Numbered from the stretch's first letter, positions 41,672 to 50,443 are shown. The stretch is DNA of 64,000 bases from Siminovitchia fortis (GCF_003605365.2 NZ_QYTU02000016.1:1-64000); one strand, 5' to 3'. The notes: a model not told the origin generated them from the sequence alone. Numbers and translations are program-made.

Positions 41672-42904
41672 CTAAAACGCCCAGTCTCCGCTTCTGAATA
41701 CCGGCTCGCTTTCTCCTGACTCCAGAATTCCGTCAATATCCATCTGTTCGGAGCCGATCATGAAGTCCACATGGGTGATGCTCGTATTCAATCCGTTCTT
41801 CTCCAGTTCATCCTGGCTCATGTTTTTGCCGCCTTCCAGACAGAAGGCATAGGCGCTTCCGATTGCAATATGGTTGGATGCATTTTCGTCAAACAGTGTA
41901 TTGTAAAACAAAATGTTTGACTGAGAGATGGGGGAATTGAAAGGAACGAGTGCTATTTCACCTAGATAATGGGAGCCTTCGTCCGTATCGACCAATCCCT
42001 TCAAAATATCTTCGCCTTCTTCGGCCTTCACATCAACGATCTTTCCTTTTTCGAAAGTCAGCGTAAAACCATCGATGATGTTGCCGCCGTAGCTGAGCGG
42101 CTTCGTATTTGAAACTGTACCTTCAACGCCATATTTATAAGGTACTGTAAAAACTTCCTCAGTTGGCATGTTGGCCATGAATTCGTCGCCTTTTTCGTTG
42201 ATGCTGCCAGCTCCGACCCATAGATGGCCTTTCGGAAGTTCAATCGTCAGGTCGGTGCCGGGCGCTTTATAATGCAGTTTTTTATAGCGTCTTTCATTTA
42301 AGTAGTCGACTTTTTCGTGAAGATTGCGGTCATGGTCTTTCCAAGCCTGGACCGGATCGTCGAGATCGGCCCTTGTTGCCTTGAAGATGGCATCCCACAG
42401 CTTGTTGACCCGCTCTTCGGGAGGAGCATCCGGGAAGACTTTATTTGCCCAATCTTCGGATGGTGCGGCAATGACGGTCCAACTGATTTTATCTGATTGA
42501 ATGTATTGGCGATATTTATTCAACGCTTTTCCTGCTGCTTTCTGGAAGTTGGCAATCCGGTTGGGATCGACGCCTTTCAATAAATCAGGGCCGGAAGAAA
42601 CGACAGACATGAAGGCTGCACCGTTTTCCGCCAGCTCCTCCATTTCTTTGGCGCGCCACAGCGGATATTCATGAAAAGTTTCATCAGGTGCCATATCATA
42701 TTTCAGGCGAGTCACGACATCATCATTCCAATTGACAACAACATTTTTGGCCTCGGCTTCGTATGCCTTTTTAACTATAAGCCGAATAAATTCCGCATTG
42801 TCAATTGTTGCATTCACCACAAGCGTCTGCCCTTTTTGAACATTGACGCCTACCTTTACAGCAAGCTCTGCATACTTTTCAAGTGTTTCCTGAAATTCAG
42901 CCAT
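41672..42904 (-). CDS. ampS: M29-family aminopeptidase (AmpS type)
   Basis: A 410-residue metallo-aminopeptidase, the length of B. subtilis AmpS. It has the M29 pattern: KVGVNVQKGQTLVVNA near the N-terminus, WVGAGSINEKGDEFMANMPT and GSHYLGEIALVPFNSPI with metal-binding Glu and His, and the C-terminal THVDFMIGSEQMDIDG. It releases N-terminal residues from peptides in the cytoplasm. The ATG at 42904 follows AAAGGAGAATGTAT; the longer upstream frame has no ribosome site. Confidence 0.92.
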   Translation of the reverse strand: MAEFQETLEKYAELAVKVGVNVQKGQTLVVNATIDNAEFIRLIVKKAYEAEAKNVVVNWNDDVVTRLKYDMAPDETFHEYPLWRAKEMEELAENGAAFMSVVSSGPDLLKGVDPNRIANFQKAAGKALNKYRQYIQSDKISWTVIAAPSEDWANKVFPDAPPEERVNKLWDAIFKATRADLDDPVQAWKDHDRNLHEKVDYLNERRYKKLHYKAPGTDLTIELPKGHLWVGAGSINEKGDEFMANMPTEEVFTVPYKYGVEGTVSNTKPLSYGGNIIDGFTLTFEKGKIVDVKAEEGEDILKGLVDTDEGSHYLGEIALVPFNSPISQSNILFYNTLFDENASNHIAIGSAYAFCLEGGKNMSQDELEKNGLNTSITHVDFMIGSEQMDIDGILESGESEPVFRSGDWAF

Positions 42905-42973
42905 ATACATTCTCCTTTGTAAAAAAGTAGTCTGTTTTATTTTAACAGCACAGGAAGGTAAATCCAATCAATG

Positions 42974-43414
42974 TTATTTCTCCATTCCGAGCAGAGCACG
43001 GTAATCGAAAGGAGATTTTACGATGTCGGCAAGCGTGTATTCATCCAAGACGGCCAAATAGGCGGATAGGGCGCGGTTAAGGACATGTTTTAGGCCGCAG
43101 ACGGGGGAGATGACACAATGTCCGGAACCTTGGCTGAAGCATTCCACTATATTGAAGTCATCCTCTGTTTTCCTCACAATTTCTCCGATATTGATTTCCT
43201 CAGGAGGAAGCGCCAGTTTGATGCCGCCGCCGCGTCCGCGGATCGTATGGATGAAGCCCATTTTCCCAAGCTCATGGATCACTTTTGTCAAATGGTTTCT
43301 TGAGATGCCGTACGACTCTGCAATTTCTGTAATATTTGCCAATTCGCCGGGCTTTTTCAATGCAAGGTATATTAAAACACGCAAAGAATAGTCAGTGTAG
43401 TTTGTCAATCTCAT
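42974..43414 (-). CDS. nsrR: Nitric-oxide-sensing Rrf2 regulator NsrR
   Basis: A 146-residue Rrf2-family winged-helix repressor with an iron-sulfur cluster. The three cluster Cys are C92, C100 and C106 (ECFSQGSGHCVISPVCG), with the spacing of NsrR. The helix-turn-helix is ISRNHLTKVIHELGKMG. The ATG at 43414 follows GAGGTGATGG. It is divergent from hmp, and two matching operator sequences lie in between. Confidence 0.92.
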   Translation of the reverse strand: MRLTNYTDYSLRVLIYLALKKPGELANITEIAESYGISRNHLTKVIHELGKMGFIHTIRGRGGGIKLALPPEEINIGEIVRKTEDDFNIVECFSQGSGHCVISPVCGLKHVLNRALSAYLAVLDEYTLADIVKSPFDYRALLGMEK

Positions 43415-43493
43415 TTTTCCATCACCTCTGAATATCATACCATTTTAAAGCTCCAAAGGGCAGTAGAGCGCTCTGCAATGGGATTTGTTTCAA

Positions 43494-43515
43494 ACATATA
43501 TTTAAAATGCATCTT
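43494..43515. promoter_or_regulatory. NsrR operator, upstream site
   Basis: ACATATATTTAAAATGCATC followed by TT is an imperfect palindrome of the NsrR type (AAGATGYATTTTAAATRCAT-like). It is about 80 bases upstream of nsrR and 130 upstream of hmp. Confidence 0.65.
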
Positions 43516-43607
43516 TTGTGAACAAATTGCGTCGGGTTTTTGTCAGCTTTTTTACACATCCTAAAAAGGGATTGTAGCTCTCATTTGAATCCATTAAAGT
43601 GAAATTA

Positions 43608-43630
43608 AAGATATATATTAAATACATCTT
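43608..43630. promoter_or_regulatory. NsrR operator, hmp-proximal site
   Basis: AAGATATATATTAAATACAT followed by CTT is a 23-base near-palindrome ending 18 bases before the hmp start codon and just before the ribosome site AAAAGGAGAA. Its position would block hmp transcription until NO damages the NsrR cluster. Confidence 0.75.
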
Positions 43631-43648
43631 TTAAAAGGAGAATGAAAA

Positions 43649-44863
43649 ATGGCTCTTTCACAAAAAACAATCGATATTATCAAATCAACAGTTCCAGTAT
43701 TGGAGGAACATGGGGTTACAATTACTTCTGTATTTTACAAAAACATGTTTAATAATCATCCAGAATTGCTTAACATCTTTAACCACGCCAACCAGTCAAG
43801 AGGACGCCAGCAAACAGCTCTCGCGAATATGGTATTGGCAGCAGCCAAAAATATCGATCAATTGGAAAGTGTTCTTCCTGCAGTTATGCCGGTAGCTCAT
43901 AAACACCGCGGTCTTGGGGTAAAACCGGAACATTATCCAATCGTAGGAAAACATTTATTGGAAGCCATTAAAGAAGTGCTTGGCGATGCGGCGACAGATG
44001 AGATCATTAATGCATGGGCTGAAGCCTATGGCGTAATCGCACAAGTGTTTATTGACATTGAAGCAAATATGTATAAAGAAGCCGAAGAAGGCGGCTGGGA
44101 AGACTTTAAAGAATTGGAAGTTGTCGACAAAGTGAAGGAAAGTGACGTCATTACTTCCTTCTACTTAAAAGCAAAAGACGGAAAGCCGCTCCCAACCTAT
44201 AAAGCCGGCCAATATATATCTGTAAGAGTTCGTGTTCCTGGTGAGCAATTTACATCCATCCGCCATTACAGCTTATCTTGTGCACCTGGCAAGGAATATT
44301 ACAGAATCTCTGTAAAAAGAGAAGCGGATTTTGAACCAGTCGGAAAAGTATCCAATTACTTGCATGATCATGTAAATGTTGGTGATACACTTGAAGCAAG
44401 TGCCCCTGCGGGAGACTTTGTATTGAATATGAAAGAAACTGCCCCGGTAGCACTGATCAGCGGCGGAGTGGGACTTACACCAATGATGAGCATGCTTGAA
44501 ACTTTGGTTGAAAACAATTCTGATCGTGAAGTAACTTATATTCATTCAGCAAGACATGAGGGTGTACACGCCTTCAGTGAAGAAGCTTGTGAGTTGGCAG
44601 GAAAACTTAAACATGGCAGCTGCTACTATGGATATCAATCTCCGGCGAACAAAGACGGCGGACATCACTTTACAGGCTATATTACAAAAGAATTTCTGGC
44701 AGATAAAATTACTAAAGACACGATCTGCTATGTATGCGGACCTGAGCCATTCTTGAAAAGTGTTGTAAATATGCTTGTGCAGCTGGGCGTTTCCGATGAA
44801 AACATCCGATATGAATTCTTCGGACCAGCTCTTGCCTTGGAAAAAGTGGAAGCGGCAGTTTAA
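43649..44863 (+). CDS. hmp: Flavohaemoglobin, nitric oxide dioxygenase
   Basis: A 404-residue protein with an N-terminal globin (residues 1-140; HKHRGLGVKPEHYPIVG around the haem His), then a ferredoxin-reductase FAD domain (FTSIRHYSLSCAPG with RxYS) and an NADPH domain (LISGGVGLTPMMSML; YVCGPEPFLKSV). It oxidises NO to nitrate. Induction by nitrosative stress through NsrR is supported by the operator that ends just upstream. Confidence 0.96.
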   Translation: MALSQKTIDIIKSTVPVLEEHGVTITSVFYKNMFNNHPELLNIFNHANQSRGRQQTALANMVLAAAKNIDQLESVLPAVMPVAHKHRGLGVKPEHYPIVGKHLLEAIKEVLGDAATDEIINAWAEAYGVIAQVFIDIEANMYKEAEEGGWEDFKELEVVDKVKESDVITSFYLKAKDGKPLPTYKAGQYISVRVRVPGEQFTSIRHYSLSCAPGKEYYRISVKREADFEPVGKVSNYLHDHVNVGDTLEASAPAGDFVLNMKETAPVALISGGVGLTPMMSMLETLVENNSDREVTYIHSARHEGVHAFSEEACELAGKLKHGSCYYGYQSPANKDGGHHFTGYITKEFLADKITKDTICYVCGPEPFLKSVVNMLVQLGVSDENIRYEFFGPALALEKVEAAV

Positions 44864-44907
44864 GGAAATACGGAAGCGTCCCGTTGGGCGCTAGCTGGAT
44901 AAAACAA

Positions 44908-44947
44908 AAACCGGGCGGCACTTAACAATTTGAGTGCCGCCCGGTTT
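44908..44947 (+). terminator. Terminator of hmp
   Basis: AAACCGGGCGGCACT and AGTGCCGCCCGGTTT form a 15-bp stem followed by ATTATT. Confidence 0.85.
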
Positions 44948-45012
44948 ATTATTAAAAGCTAAAGAAAGCATAAAATTTTACCGAATTTTCTTTGCAAACA
45001 AGATTAACGTGA

Positions 45013-45131
45013 TGTCCAGCTTCAGGCGCCATCGGCGCAAGGATTAAGCCAATCGCTGATGAAGGCAAGCTACGCCTTCGCAAGCGTAGTCTAGCTTGTC
45101 GCCGATAGACGGGCGCCTTGCGCTTTTCTTA
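45013..45131. repeat. Dispersed repeat element at the znuA stop
   Basis: The copy starts ATGTCCAGCTTCAGGCGCC and ends GGGCGCCTTGCGCTTTTCTT. On the minus strand its end reads TAAGAAAAGCGCAAGGCGCC, beginning with the znuA stop codon. An internal hairpin GCAAGCTACGC/GCGTAGTCTAGC is present. Confidence 0.8.
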
Positions 45132-46082
45132 TTTTGCCAATGCTTTTTTCAATGTTTCAATATTTTTATCCATGATGCTGAAGTAATCTTCTTTGTTCTG
45201 CTTATCTTTCTCGGTGATATATTCGAGGTTGTGTAAAGTGAGCGGTTTTGTCCCAGTTTCCTTTTGGATTGTATCCACCACTTTTGCAGCCGGGTTTTGA
45301 TCGTGGATAATATATTTCATATGATGCTTTTTTGCTGTTTCTATAATAGCTTGCAGCTGTTTTTGGGATGGCTCGTTTTCGGAGCTTATGCCCGTGATGC
45401 TGATCTGTTCCAATCCGTATCGGTGTTCCCAATATCCGTAGGCTGCATGGGAAACCAAAATCTCCTTTCGGCCAGCCGATTCGATCACCGTACGCAAATC
45501 GGCATCAAGCTGTTGAAGGTTCGCTCTTAAGTCTTGATAATTTTTTTCAAAATCATCTTTGGCGGAAGGCATCTCTTCGCTGAGTGCATTCTTTATATTT
45601 TCCGCCATAATCATGGCGTTTTCAGGATCTATCCAAATATGAGGGTCTTGATCATGCTGGTGTCCATCACCGCCATGTACTTCTTCATCATGCTCATGTT
45701 CCTCGTCGCCGCTTAATAACTGAACCCCTTTGGATGCTTCAACTTTCACCACTTTTTCGTTCTTCAGCGAACTCTCCATTTTTCCGATAAAAGACTCAAG
45801 GCCTGCACCGTTATAAATCAATAAGTCGGATTCGGCGATAGCCATCATGGTTTTTATGGTCGGTTCATACGTATGGGCATCGGCTCCCGCAGGGTACACA
45901 CTCTGGACTTGCACATGCGGCCCCCCGATCTTTCTTGTAAAATCCTCAATAGGGAAGATAGTAGTGTAAACGGTCAGAGTCTCTTTACTCTTACCGTCGT
46001 CCTGGGCGGAATTTTTGCCGCAGCCGGCCAATATAAAAGCAGCAATGAAAAATAGGATGATAAAATGATATTTGGATCTCAT
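45129..46082 (-). CDS. znuA: Zinc ABC transporter substrate-binding lipoprotein
   Basis: A 317-residue lipoprotein: signal peptide with lipobox LAGC at residues 18-21, then the cluster A-I metal-binding fold. Zinc ligands are expected in GADAHTYEPT, DPHIWIDP and VSHAAYGYWEHRY. A His/Asp/Glu-rich loop (EEHEHDEEVHGGDGHQHDQD) is the usual zinc-acquiring loop of ZnuA. A Zur box lies upstream. The permease and ATPase genes are not adjacent, so a terminator-less single-gene unit is implied. ACGATTTGAATT-type promoter sequence overlaps the Zur site. Confidence 0.92.
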   Translation of the reverse strand: MRSKYHFIILFFIAAFILAGCGKNSAQDDGKSKETLTVYTTIFPIEDFTRKIGGPHVQVQSVYPAGADAHTYEPTIKTMMAIAESDLLIYNGAGLESFIGKMESSLKNEKVVKVEASKGVQLLSGDEEHEHDEEVHGGDGHQHDQDPHIWIDPENAMIMAENIKNALSEEMPSAKDDFEKNYQDLRANLQQLDADLRTVIESAGRKEILVSHAAYGYWEHRYGLEQISITGISSENEPSQKQLQAIIETAKKHHMKYIIHDQNPAAKVVDTIQKETGTKPLTLHNLEYITEKDKQNKEDYFSIMDKNIETLKKALAK

Positions 46083-46145
46083 CCCTTCAATCCTTTCCTT
46101 TTAAAATGATTATCCAATTGTGAGGATATGAATGTTTATCGACTT

Positions 46146-46166
46146 AAATCGTAATCATTACGATTT
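46146..46166 (-). promoter_or_regulatory. Zur operator
   Basis: AAATCGTAAT-C-ATTACGATTT is a perfect 10-1-10 palindrome equal to the Bacillus Zur consensus. It lies 64-84 bases upstream of znuA, so zinc-loaded Zur should repress the gene. Confidence 0.93.
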
Positions 46167-46186
46167 GAATTATAATATAAAAAAAA

Positions 46187-46345
46187 TTGGAGAGCAAGGG
46201 GAATTTTTTAACGGGGGAGACCTTTGGAGGAAACCCGCCATCTATAACGGCGGCTTGCCCGGTCACACCATTAAGTACGACAGAGTGAGAAATTATTGAT
46301 CTATTTTTTTGAAAAGGGCATGAATAAATGGTAATCCCCTGATGC
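46187..46345. other. Intergenic stretch with a GC hairpin
   Basis: Contains GGAGGAAACCCGCC-ATCTATAA-CGGCGG, a six-pair stem in otherwise A/T-rich DNA, and the sequence CACACCATTAAGTACGAC nearby. It holds no reading frame. It may be part of another repeat family or a leader; I cannot identify it. Confidence 0.35.
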
Positions 46346-46372
46346 TATAATGAAAGCGGGAGGTGCTATCAG

Positions 46373-46750
46373 GTGGATAAGTTTTATAACATTTCCGAGG
46401 ATAAAATCCGCAAAGCCTATGAGAACGGTGAATTTGACAACCTTTCCGGAAAGGGGAAGCCGCTTCCTCCAGACAAGTTGGAGGGGATTCCCGATGATTT
46501 AAAAATGGCCTACCGGATCTTGCAAAATGCCGGCTTTTCTCCGGACGAAATGGAGGCAAAAAAGGAATTGATGACAATAGAGGATCTGATTCGCCACTCC
46601 GAGGATGAACTCGAAACCGAGGAACTAAGAAAACAATTAAGCGAAAAGTTACTGAAGTATAACAGCATGCTTGCAAAAAAAGGAATCAAGACGAATTCGT
46701 CCATTTTTAAACGATATGAGCACAAAATTGAAAGAAGGTTTTTTGACTAA
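46373..46750 (+). CDS. DUF1992 (DnaJ-homologue subfamily C28-like) protein
   Basis: A 125-residue protein of DUF1992, with the signature NISEDKIRKAYENGEFDNLSGKGKPL followed by LKMAYRILQNAGF (split here only for description) and a basic helical C-terminus. Function in bacteria is unknown. Translation starts at GTG behind GCGGGAGGTGCTATCAG. A TATAAT box lies at 46346. Confidence 0.85.
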   Translation: MDKFYNISEDKIRKAYENGEFDNLSGKGKPLPPDKLEGIPDDLKMAYRILQNAGFSPDEMEAKKELMTIEDLIRHSEDELETEELRKQLSEKLLKYNSMLAKKGIKTNSSIFKRYEHKIERRFFD

Positions 46751-46874
46751 GAACAATAACAGTGTACGCCGGGTATCACATCAAATGCAGGTTTTTCCTC
46801 TCTGGCAACTTTCAGACTTTTATCAAATTTTATCGGCTCTGGAAAAACATAGAAAAAGGATGATGAATGACACT

Positions 46875-46900
46875 TAAAACTTTATTGCTTCAGCCGATAT
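46875..46900 (+). promoter_or_regulatory. SigD promoter of motAB
   Basis: TAAA, 14-base spacer, GCCGATAT: the flagellar sigma factor consensus, with the spacer one base shorter than the usual 15. It lies 37 bases before motA. Confidence 0.85.
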
Positions 46901-46936
46901 TATAGATAAGACATTTTAAAGTATAGGGTGAAGCAA

Positions 46937-47737
46937 ATGGATAAAACATCATTGATCGGGGTTGTTCTCGGAGTCATTGCCATTGGGGTGGGGATGGTTT
47001 TAAAAGGTGTTGACATTACGGCATTGCTGAATCCGGCAGCCATGTTGGTCATTTTCGTGGGGACCGCTGCCAGTGTCACAATCGCCTTCCCATCATCCGA
47101 AATTAAAAAAATCCCGAAATTGTTGGGTATCATTTTCAAAGAAACGAAGATGCCGAGACCAAAGGAATTGATTATCCTTTTTTCTGAAATGGCGCAGCTG
47201 GCTAGAAGGGAAGGATTGCTTGCCCTTGAAGCAGAAATGGAAAAAGTCGATGAACCTTTTTTAAGGCAGGGCCTTTTAATGGCGATTGACGGCCAGAGTG
47301 CCGACTACATACGGGAAGTTCTCAGCGACGAAATTGATGCAATGGAAGAACGGCATGCTGCCGGAGCGCAAATTTTTACCCAGGCAGGCACTTATGCCCC
47401 TACATTGGGAGTACTGGGAGCAGTAATCGGCTTGATTGCCGCTTTGGGAAACATGGATAATACTGACGAGCTTGGAGCAGCCATTTCTGCGGCTTTTGTT
47501 GCAACGCTTTTTGGTATTTTTACAGGCTATGTGCTATGGCATCCATTTGCGAATAAATTAAAACGGAAATCCATTGAGGAAGTAAGATTGAAAGAGTTGA
47601 TGGTAGAAGGAATTTTATCCATCCTTGAAGGAGAGGCTCCGAGAATGATAGAGCAGAAGCTGGCTTCTTATCTTCCGGAGACAGAGAGAAAAGAATTGCA
47701 AGATGAAAGTGAAGTGGCGGCAAATGTCCAAGCGTAA
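46937..47737 (+). CDS. motA: Flagellar stator protein MotA
   Basis: A 266-residue proton-channel stator subunit with four membrane segments and the strongly conserved GTYAPTLGVLGAVIGLIAAL in segment 3 and FGIFTGYVLWHPFANKLKRK in segment 4. The start MDKTSLIGVVLG matches MotA of B. subtilis rather than MotP. AGGGTGAAGCAA precedes the ATG at 46937. The end overlaps motB by 14 bases. Confidence 0.94.
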   Translation: MDKTSLIGVVLGVIAIGVGMVLKGVDITALLNPAAMLVIFVGTAASVTIAFPSSEIKKIPKLLGIIFKETKMPRPKELIILFSEMAQLARREGLLALEAEMEKVDEPFLRQGLLMAIDGQSADYIREVLSDEIDAMEERHAAGAQIFTQAGTYAPTLGVLGAVIGLIAALGNMDNTDELGAAISAAFVATLFGIFTGYVLWHPFANKLKRKSIEEVRLKELMVEGILSILEGEAPRMIEQKLASYLPETERKELQDESEVAANVQA

Positions 47738-48491
47738 ACGAAAAAAGCGGCATGAAGATGAGCTGGGGGAGTCCTGGCTTCTCCCTTATGCGGACTTAAT
47801 GACACTGCTTCTTGCTCTTTTTATCGTGCTGTTTGCGGCTAGTTCTGTGGATGCGCAGAAATTTCAGCAGATCTCTAAAGTGTTCAGCGGGATTTTCGTC
47901 GGAGGAGATGGACCGGTTGAGTTTGAAAAACCGTTGGAAATCGAAGAGCAAATTGATGAAACCGAGGATGACCCTAAAAGTGATCCGATGGAGCAATTCG
48001 CAGATGAGATAGCCGATTTGAAAATCCTTGAGGCGCTTAAAGAGAAGGTTGATAATTACATTCAGGAAAAAGAGTATGAGGACAAGTTTTCCACTTCATT
48101 GACATCGGAAGGATTGCTGATCACGATCAATGACAGCGTGCTTTTTAAATCCGGAAGCGCCGATGTAAGGGAGAGCGACAAGAAAACCGCAAAGGAGCTT
48201 GCAGCATTGCTCGAAATGGAGCTGCCAAGAAGCGTGATTATCAGCGGGCATACTGACAATGTTCCAATCAAAAACTCGGAATTTCAGTCCAACTGGGAAC
48301 TGAGTGTCATGAGAGCAGTCAATTTCATGAAAGTGCTGCTTGAAGATGAAAAATTGGATCCGCGTTTATTCAGTGCAAAAGGTTTTGGAGAATTCCAGCC
48401 TATCGCGGATAATAAAACAGCCAAAGGCCGGGAAGCCAACAGGCGGGTCGAAGTACTGATCGAGCCTTATATACCGGATGAAGAGAAGTGA
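47724..48491 (+). CDS. motB: Flagellar stator protein MotB
   Basis: A 255-residue protein with one membrane segment carrying the proton-binding D24 (PYADLMTLLLALFIVLFA), a plug/linker rich in acidic residues, and a C-terminal OmpA-like peptidoglycan-binding domain (SGHTDNVPIKNSEFQSNWEL; ANRRVEVLIEP). It anchors the stator to the wall. The ATG at 47724 is within the end of motA. Confidence 0.94.
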   Translation: MSKRKRKKRHEDELGESWLLPYADLMTLLLALFIVLFAASSVDAQKFQQISKVFSGIFVGGDGPVEFEKPLEIEEQIDETEDDPKSDPMEQFADEIADLKILEALKEKVDNYIQEKEYEDKFSTSLTSEGLLITINDSVLFKSGSADVRESDKKTAKELAALLEMELPRSVIISGHTDNVPIKNSEFQSNWELSVMRAVNFMKVLLEDEKLDPRLFSAKGFGEFQPIADNKTAKGREANRRVEVLIEPYIPDEEK

Positions 48492-48565
48492 AGCATGCAG
48501 CAGGATATTAGCTGTGTGCTTTTCTTACGCAAACTTATTTCTTGGGAAATGAATGATTAAAAAAT

Positions 48566-48600
48566 AAAGGATGGCCGTTCTAAACGGGAGACCATCCTTT
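48566..48600. terminator. Shared terminator of motAB and mtnE
   Basis: AAAGGATGG and CCATCCTTT, with inner CGTT/AACG pairing, form a hairpin between the convergent genes; A/T-rich runs lie on both sides. Confidence 0.8.
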
Positions 48601-48606
48601 AATAAA

Positions 48607-49779
48607 TTAAAAAATGCCTAATTTCTTTATTCTCAAAGCGGCTTCGCGAAGGCGCTCTTCCGATGTCAGCAGTCCAACCCTTACGTATCCTTCCCCATAC
48701 TCTCCAAAGCCGATTCCGGGTGCTACGGCAACATGGGCTTTTTCCAGGAGCAGGCCGGTGAATTCCTCAGAAGTATATTTTTGCGGCACCTTCAGCCAGG
48801 CAAAAAAAGAACCTTTGGGCGATCTTACATCCCAGCCGATTTCCCGAAGGCTTGAAATGAATACATCTCTTCTTTTTTCATACATGGCACTGATTTCTTT
48901 TGCGCACCTTTGTGAACCCAACAGGGCTTCGGCAGCGGCGTCTTGGACAGCACCGAACAGACTGACGTATAAATGGTCCTGCATCAAATTGATGGCTTCG
49001 ATCACCGACGCATTTCCTGCAGCAAAGGCAACTCGCCATCCTGCCATATTATATGTTTTGGAGAATGTGTAAATTTCGACGCCTGTTTCCTTCGCACCTT
49101 CCGCCTGCAAGAAGCTGACAGGTTTCTTTCCATCAAATCCGATGCCGCCATAGGCGAAGTCATGAACGACACAAATGTTACGGGCGGAAGCATATTCAAC
49201 TGTTTGCCGGAAAAATTCCTCGGTGGCGACAGCTCCTGTAGGATTATTCGGATAATTCAGGAACATCATTTTCGCTTTGCCTGCCGTATCTTCCGGTATG
49301 TCATCAAAAGAAGGGAGGAAATCATTTTCTTCTTTCAGCGGCATCATTTCCATATGTACTTTTGCCAAAGCTGCACCAGACCAATAATCCGGATAGCCAG
49401 GATCGGGAACAAGCATCGTATCTCCCGGATCCAAAAGGCATTGGGGCAGCTCGACAAGGCCTGCTTTTCCTCCGAATAAAATAGCAATCTCTTTTCCCGG
49501 ATCGAGGGAGACGCCGTATTCTCTCAGATAAAAATCAGCAGCGGCCTGTTTTAACTCCGATTTCCCCCGAAAAGGAGGGTATTGATGGTTTTCAGGATGA
49601 TCGGCTGCAAGCTTGAGGCGCTCAACGATATGCTGCGGTGTCGGCTGGTCGGGATTTCCCTGGCCCAGGTTGATCACATCATGGCCTTCAGCCCTCACGC
49701 TGTTCACCTTTTCAACGAGCGACGCGAAAAATTGTTTCGGCAGACTTTTCAGCAGCCGGGACTGTTCAAACGTTTTCAA
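48607..49779 (-). CDS. mtnE: Methionine-salvage aminotransferase
   Basis: A 390-residue fold-type I PLP aminotransferase resembling B. subtilis MtnE, which converts 2-oxo-4-methylthiobutyrate to methionine. Motifs: INLGQGNPDQPTPQHIVERL, NYPNNPTGAV, VHDFAYGGIGFDG and the PLP Lys in YTFSKTYNMAGWR. The start should be TTG at 49779, since AGGTG lies six bases before it and the in-frame ATG further upstream is inside the ribosome site. No S-box leader is visible and no other mtn gene is adjacent. Confidence 0.82.
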   Translation of the reverse strand: MKTFEQSRLLKSLPKQFFASLVEKVNSVRAEGHDVINLGQGNPDQPTPQHIVERLKLAADHPENHQYPPFRGKSELKQAAADFYLREYGVSLDPGKEIAILFGGKAGLVELPQCLLDPGDTMLVPDPGYPDYWSGAALAKVHMEMMPLKEENDFLPSFDDIPEDTAGKAKMMFLNYPNNPTGAVATEEFFRQTVEYASARNICVVHDFAYGGIGFDGKKPVSFLQAEGAKETGVEIYTFSKTYNMAGWRVAFAAGNASVIEAINLMQDHLYVSLFGAVQDAAAEALLGSQRCAKEISAMYEKRRDVFISSLREIGWDVRSPKGSFFAWLKVPQKYTSEEFTGLLLEKAHVAVAPGIGFGEYGEGYVRVGLLTSEERLREAALRIKKLGIF

Positions 49780-49855
49780 CGACATCACCTATTTTATTTG
49801 AATTCTTTTAATCTAAATGTTAGCCCTTTATACACTCTATGTAAAGGACTGATAG

Positions 49856-49881
49856 AAAAAGAGAGCCCCAATTTGGCTCTC
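49856..49881 (-). terminator. Terminator of yfkK
   Basis: GAGAGCC and GGCTCTC pair around a seven-base loop; on the minus strand they are followed by TTTTTC. Confidence 0.85.
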
Positions 49882-49904
49882 ACTATGATCCGATCCTTTT
49901 TAAC

Positions 49905-50138
49905 TCAGGCCTTTCTAAGTCTTCCGATTTCTTCGGCCAAAGCTTGCATTTCGCTTGGGCTGAAATGGTCTTTTTTCATCACCATTTCATGGATTTCCAA
50001 TAATTCTTCGTACATTTCATTGTTGATGCTTTCCGGCTTCATGGCAGCGGCATTGACCATGCGCAATTTCTCTGTTATCTGCCCGATTAAATACTCAATA
50101 TTCTCGGGTGTGTTTTTTGAAAGATCCACTTGGTTCAT
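49905..50138 (-). CDS. yfkK: DUF1128 protein YfkK
   Basis: A 77-residue helical protein of DUF1128 (NTPENIEYLIGQITEKLRMV; FSPSEMQALAEEIGRLRKA). Function unknown. It is the first gene in the window of the block that matches the B. subtilis yfk region. CCGAGAGGATG precedes the start. Confidence 0.88.
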   Translation of the reverse strand: MNQVDLSKNTPENIEYLIGQITEKLRMVNAAAMKPESINNEMYEELLEIHEMVMKKDHFSPSEMQALAEEIGRLRKA

Positions 50139-50198
50139 CCTCTCGGGGCTATATTTATGAATACAATGATTTCACGCATGCGAAGGGTTGTCAATACT

Positions 50199-50224
50199 AA
50201 AAGCCTTCCCGATACCGGGAAGGC
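50199..50224 (-). terminator. Terminator upstream of yfkK on the minus strand
   Basis: GCCTTCCCG and CGGGAAGGC pair around ATAC; on the minus strand a TTTTAG tail follows. It implies a transcript from the small frame to its right. Confidence 0.75.
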
Positions 50225-50232
50225 AGAAATTT

Positions 50233-50349
50233 TTACGCAGTCTCTTTTCTCGCTTCAGTTTTTTCCTCTTTAATCTTGCCCAGTGTTCTTTTTGGTTTCA
50301 TAATAATTTCCGTATACCAATCTTCTGAAAAAAATAGAAGGATTGTCAA
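50233..50349 (-). CDS. Possible miniprotein (22-38 aa)
   Basis: A minus-strand frame read from TTG at 50349 gives a hydrophobic start, then SEDWYTEIIMKPKRTLGKIK and a Lys/Glu-rich end. Beginning at ATG 50301 it is 22 residues. No strong ribosome site is present, but a proper terminator follows nine bases after the stop, so some transcript ends here. It may be coding, or an RNA. Confidence 0.35.
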   Translation of the reverse strand: MTILLFFSEDWYTEIIMKPKRTLGKIKEEKTEARKETA

Positions 50350-50443
50350 GTTGATTAGTTCATTTGGAAAAATGTTTTGCTAAGATAGGGAAAGGTAATT
50401 ATATAAACCAACAGAAAGTATGAAGCGACAAGGGGTGTTCCAA

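Noticed and set aside
46187-46345. Possible riboswitch upstream of the DUF1992 gene
   Set aside because: Only one short GC hairpin is visible and no known aptamer pattern fits; the gene has no link to a ligand.
48973-49479. 168-codon plus-strand frame opposite mtnE
   Set aside because: Antisense to a well-matched aminotransferase; no ribosome site or recognisable domain.
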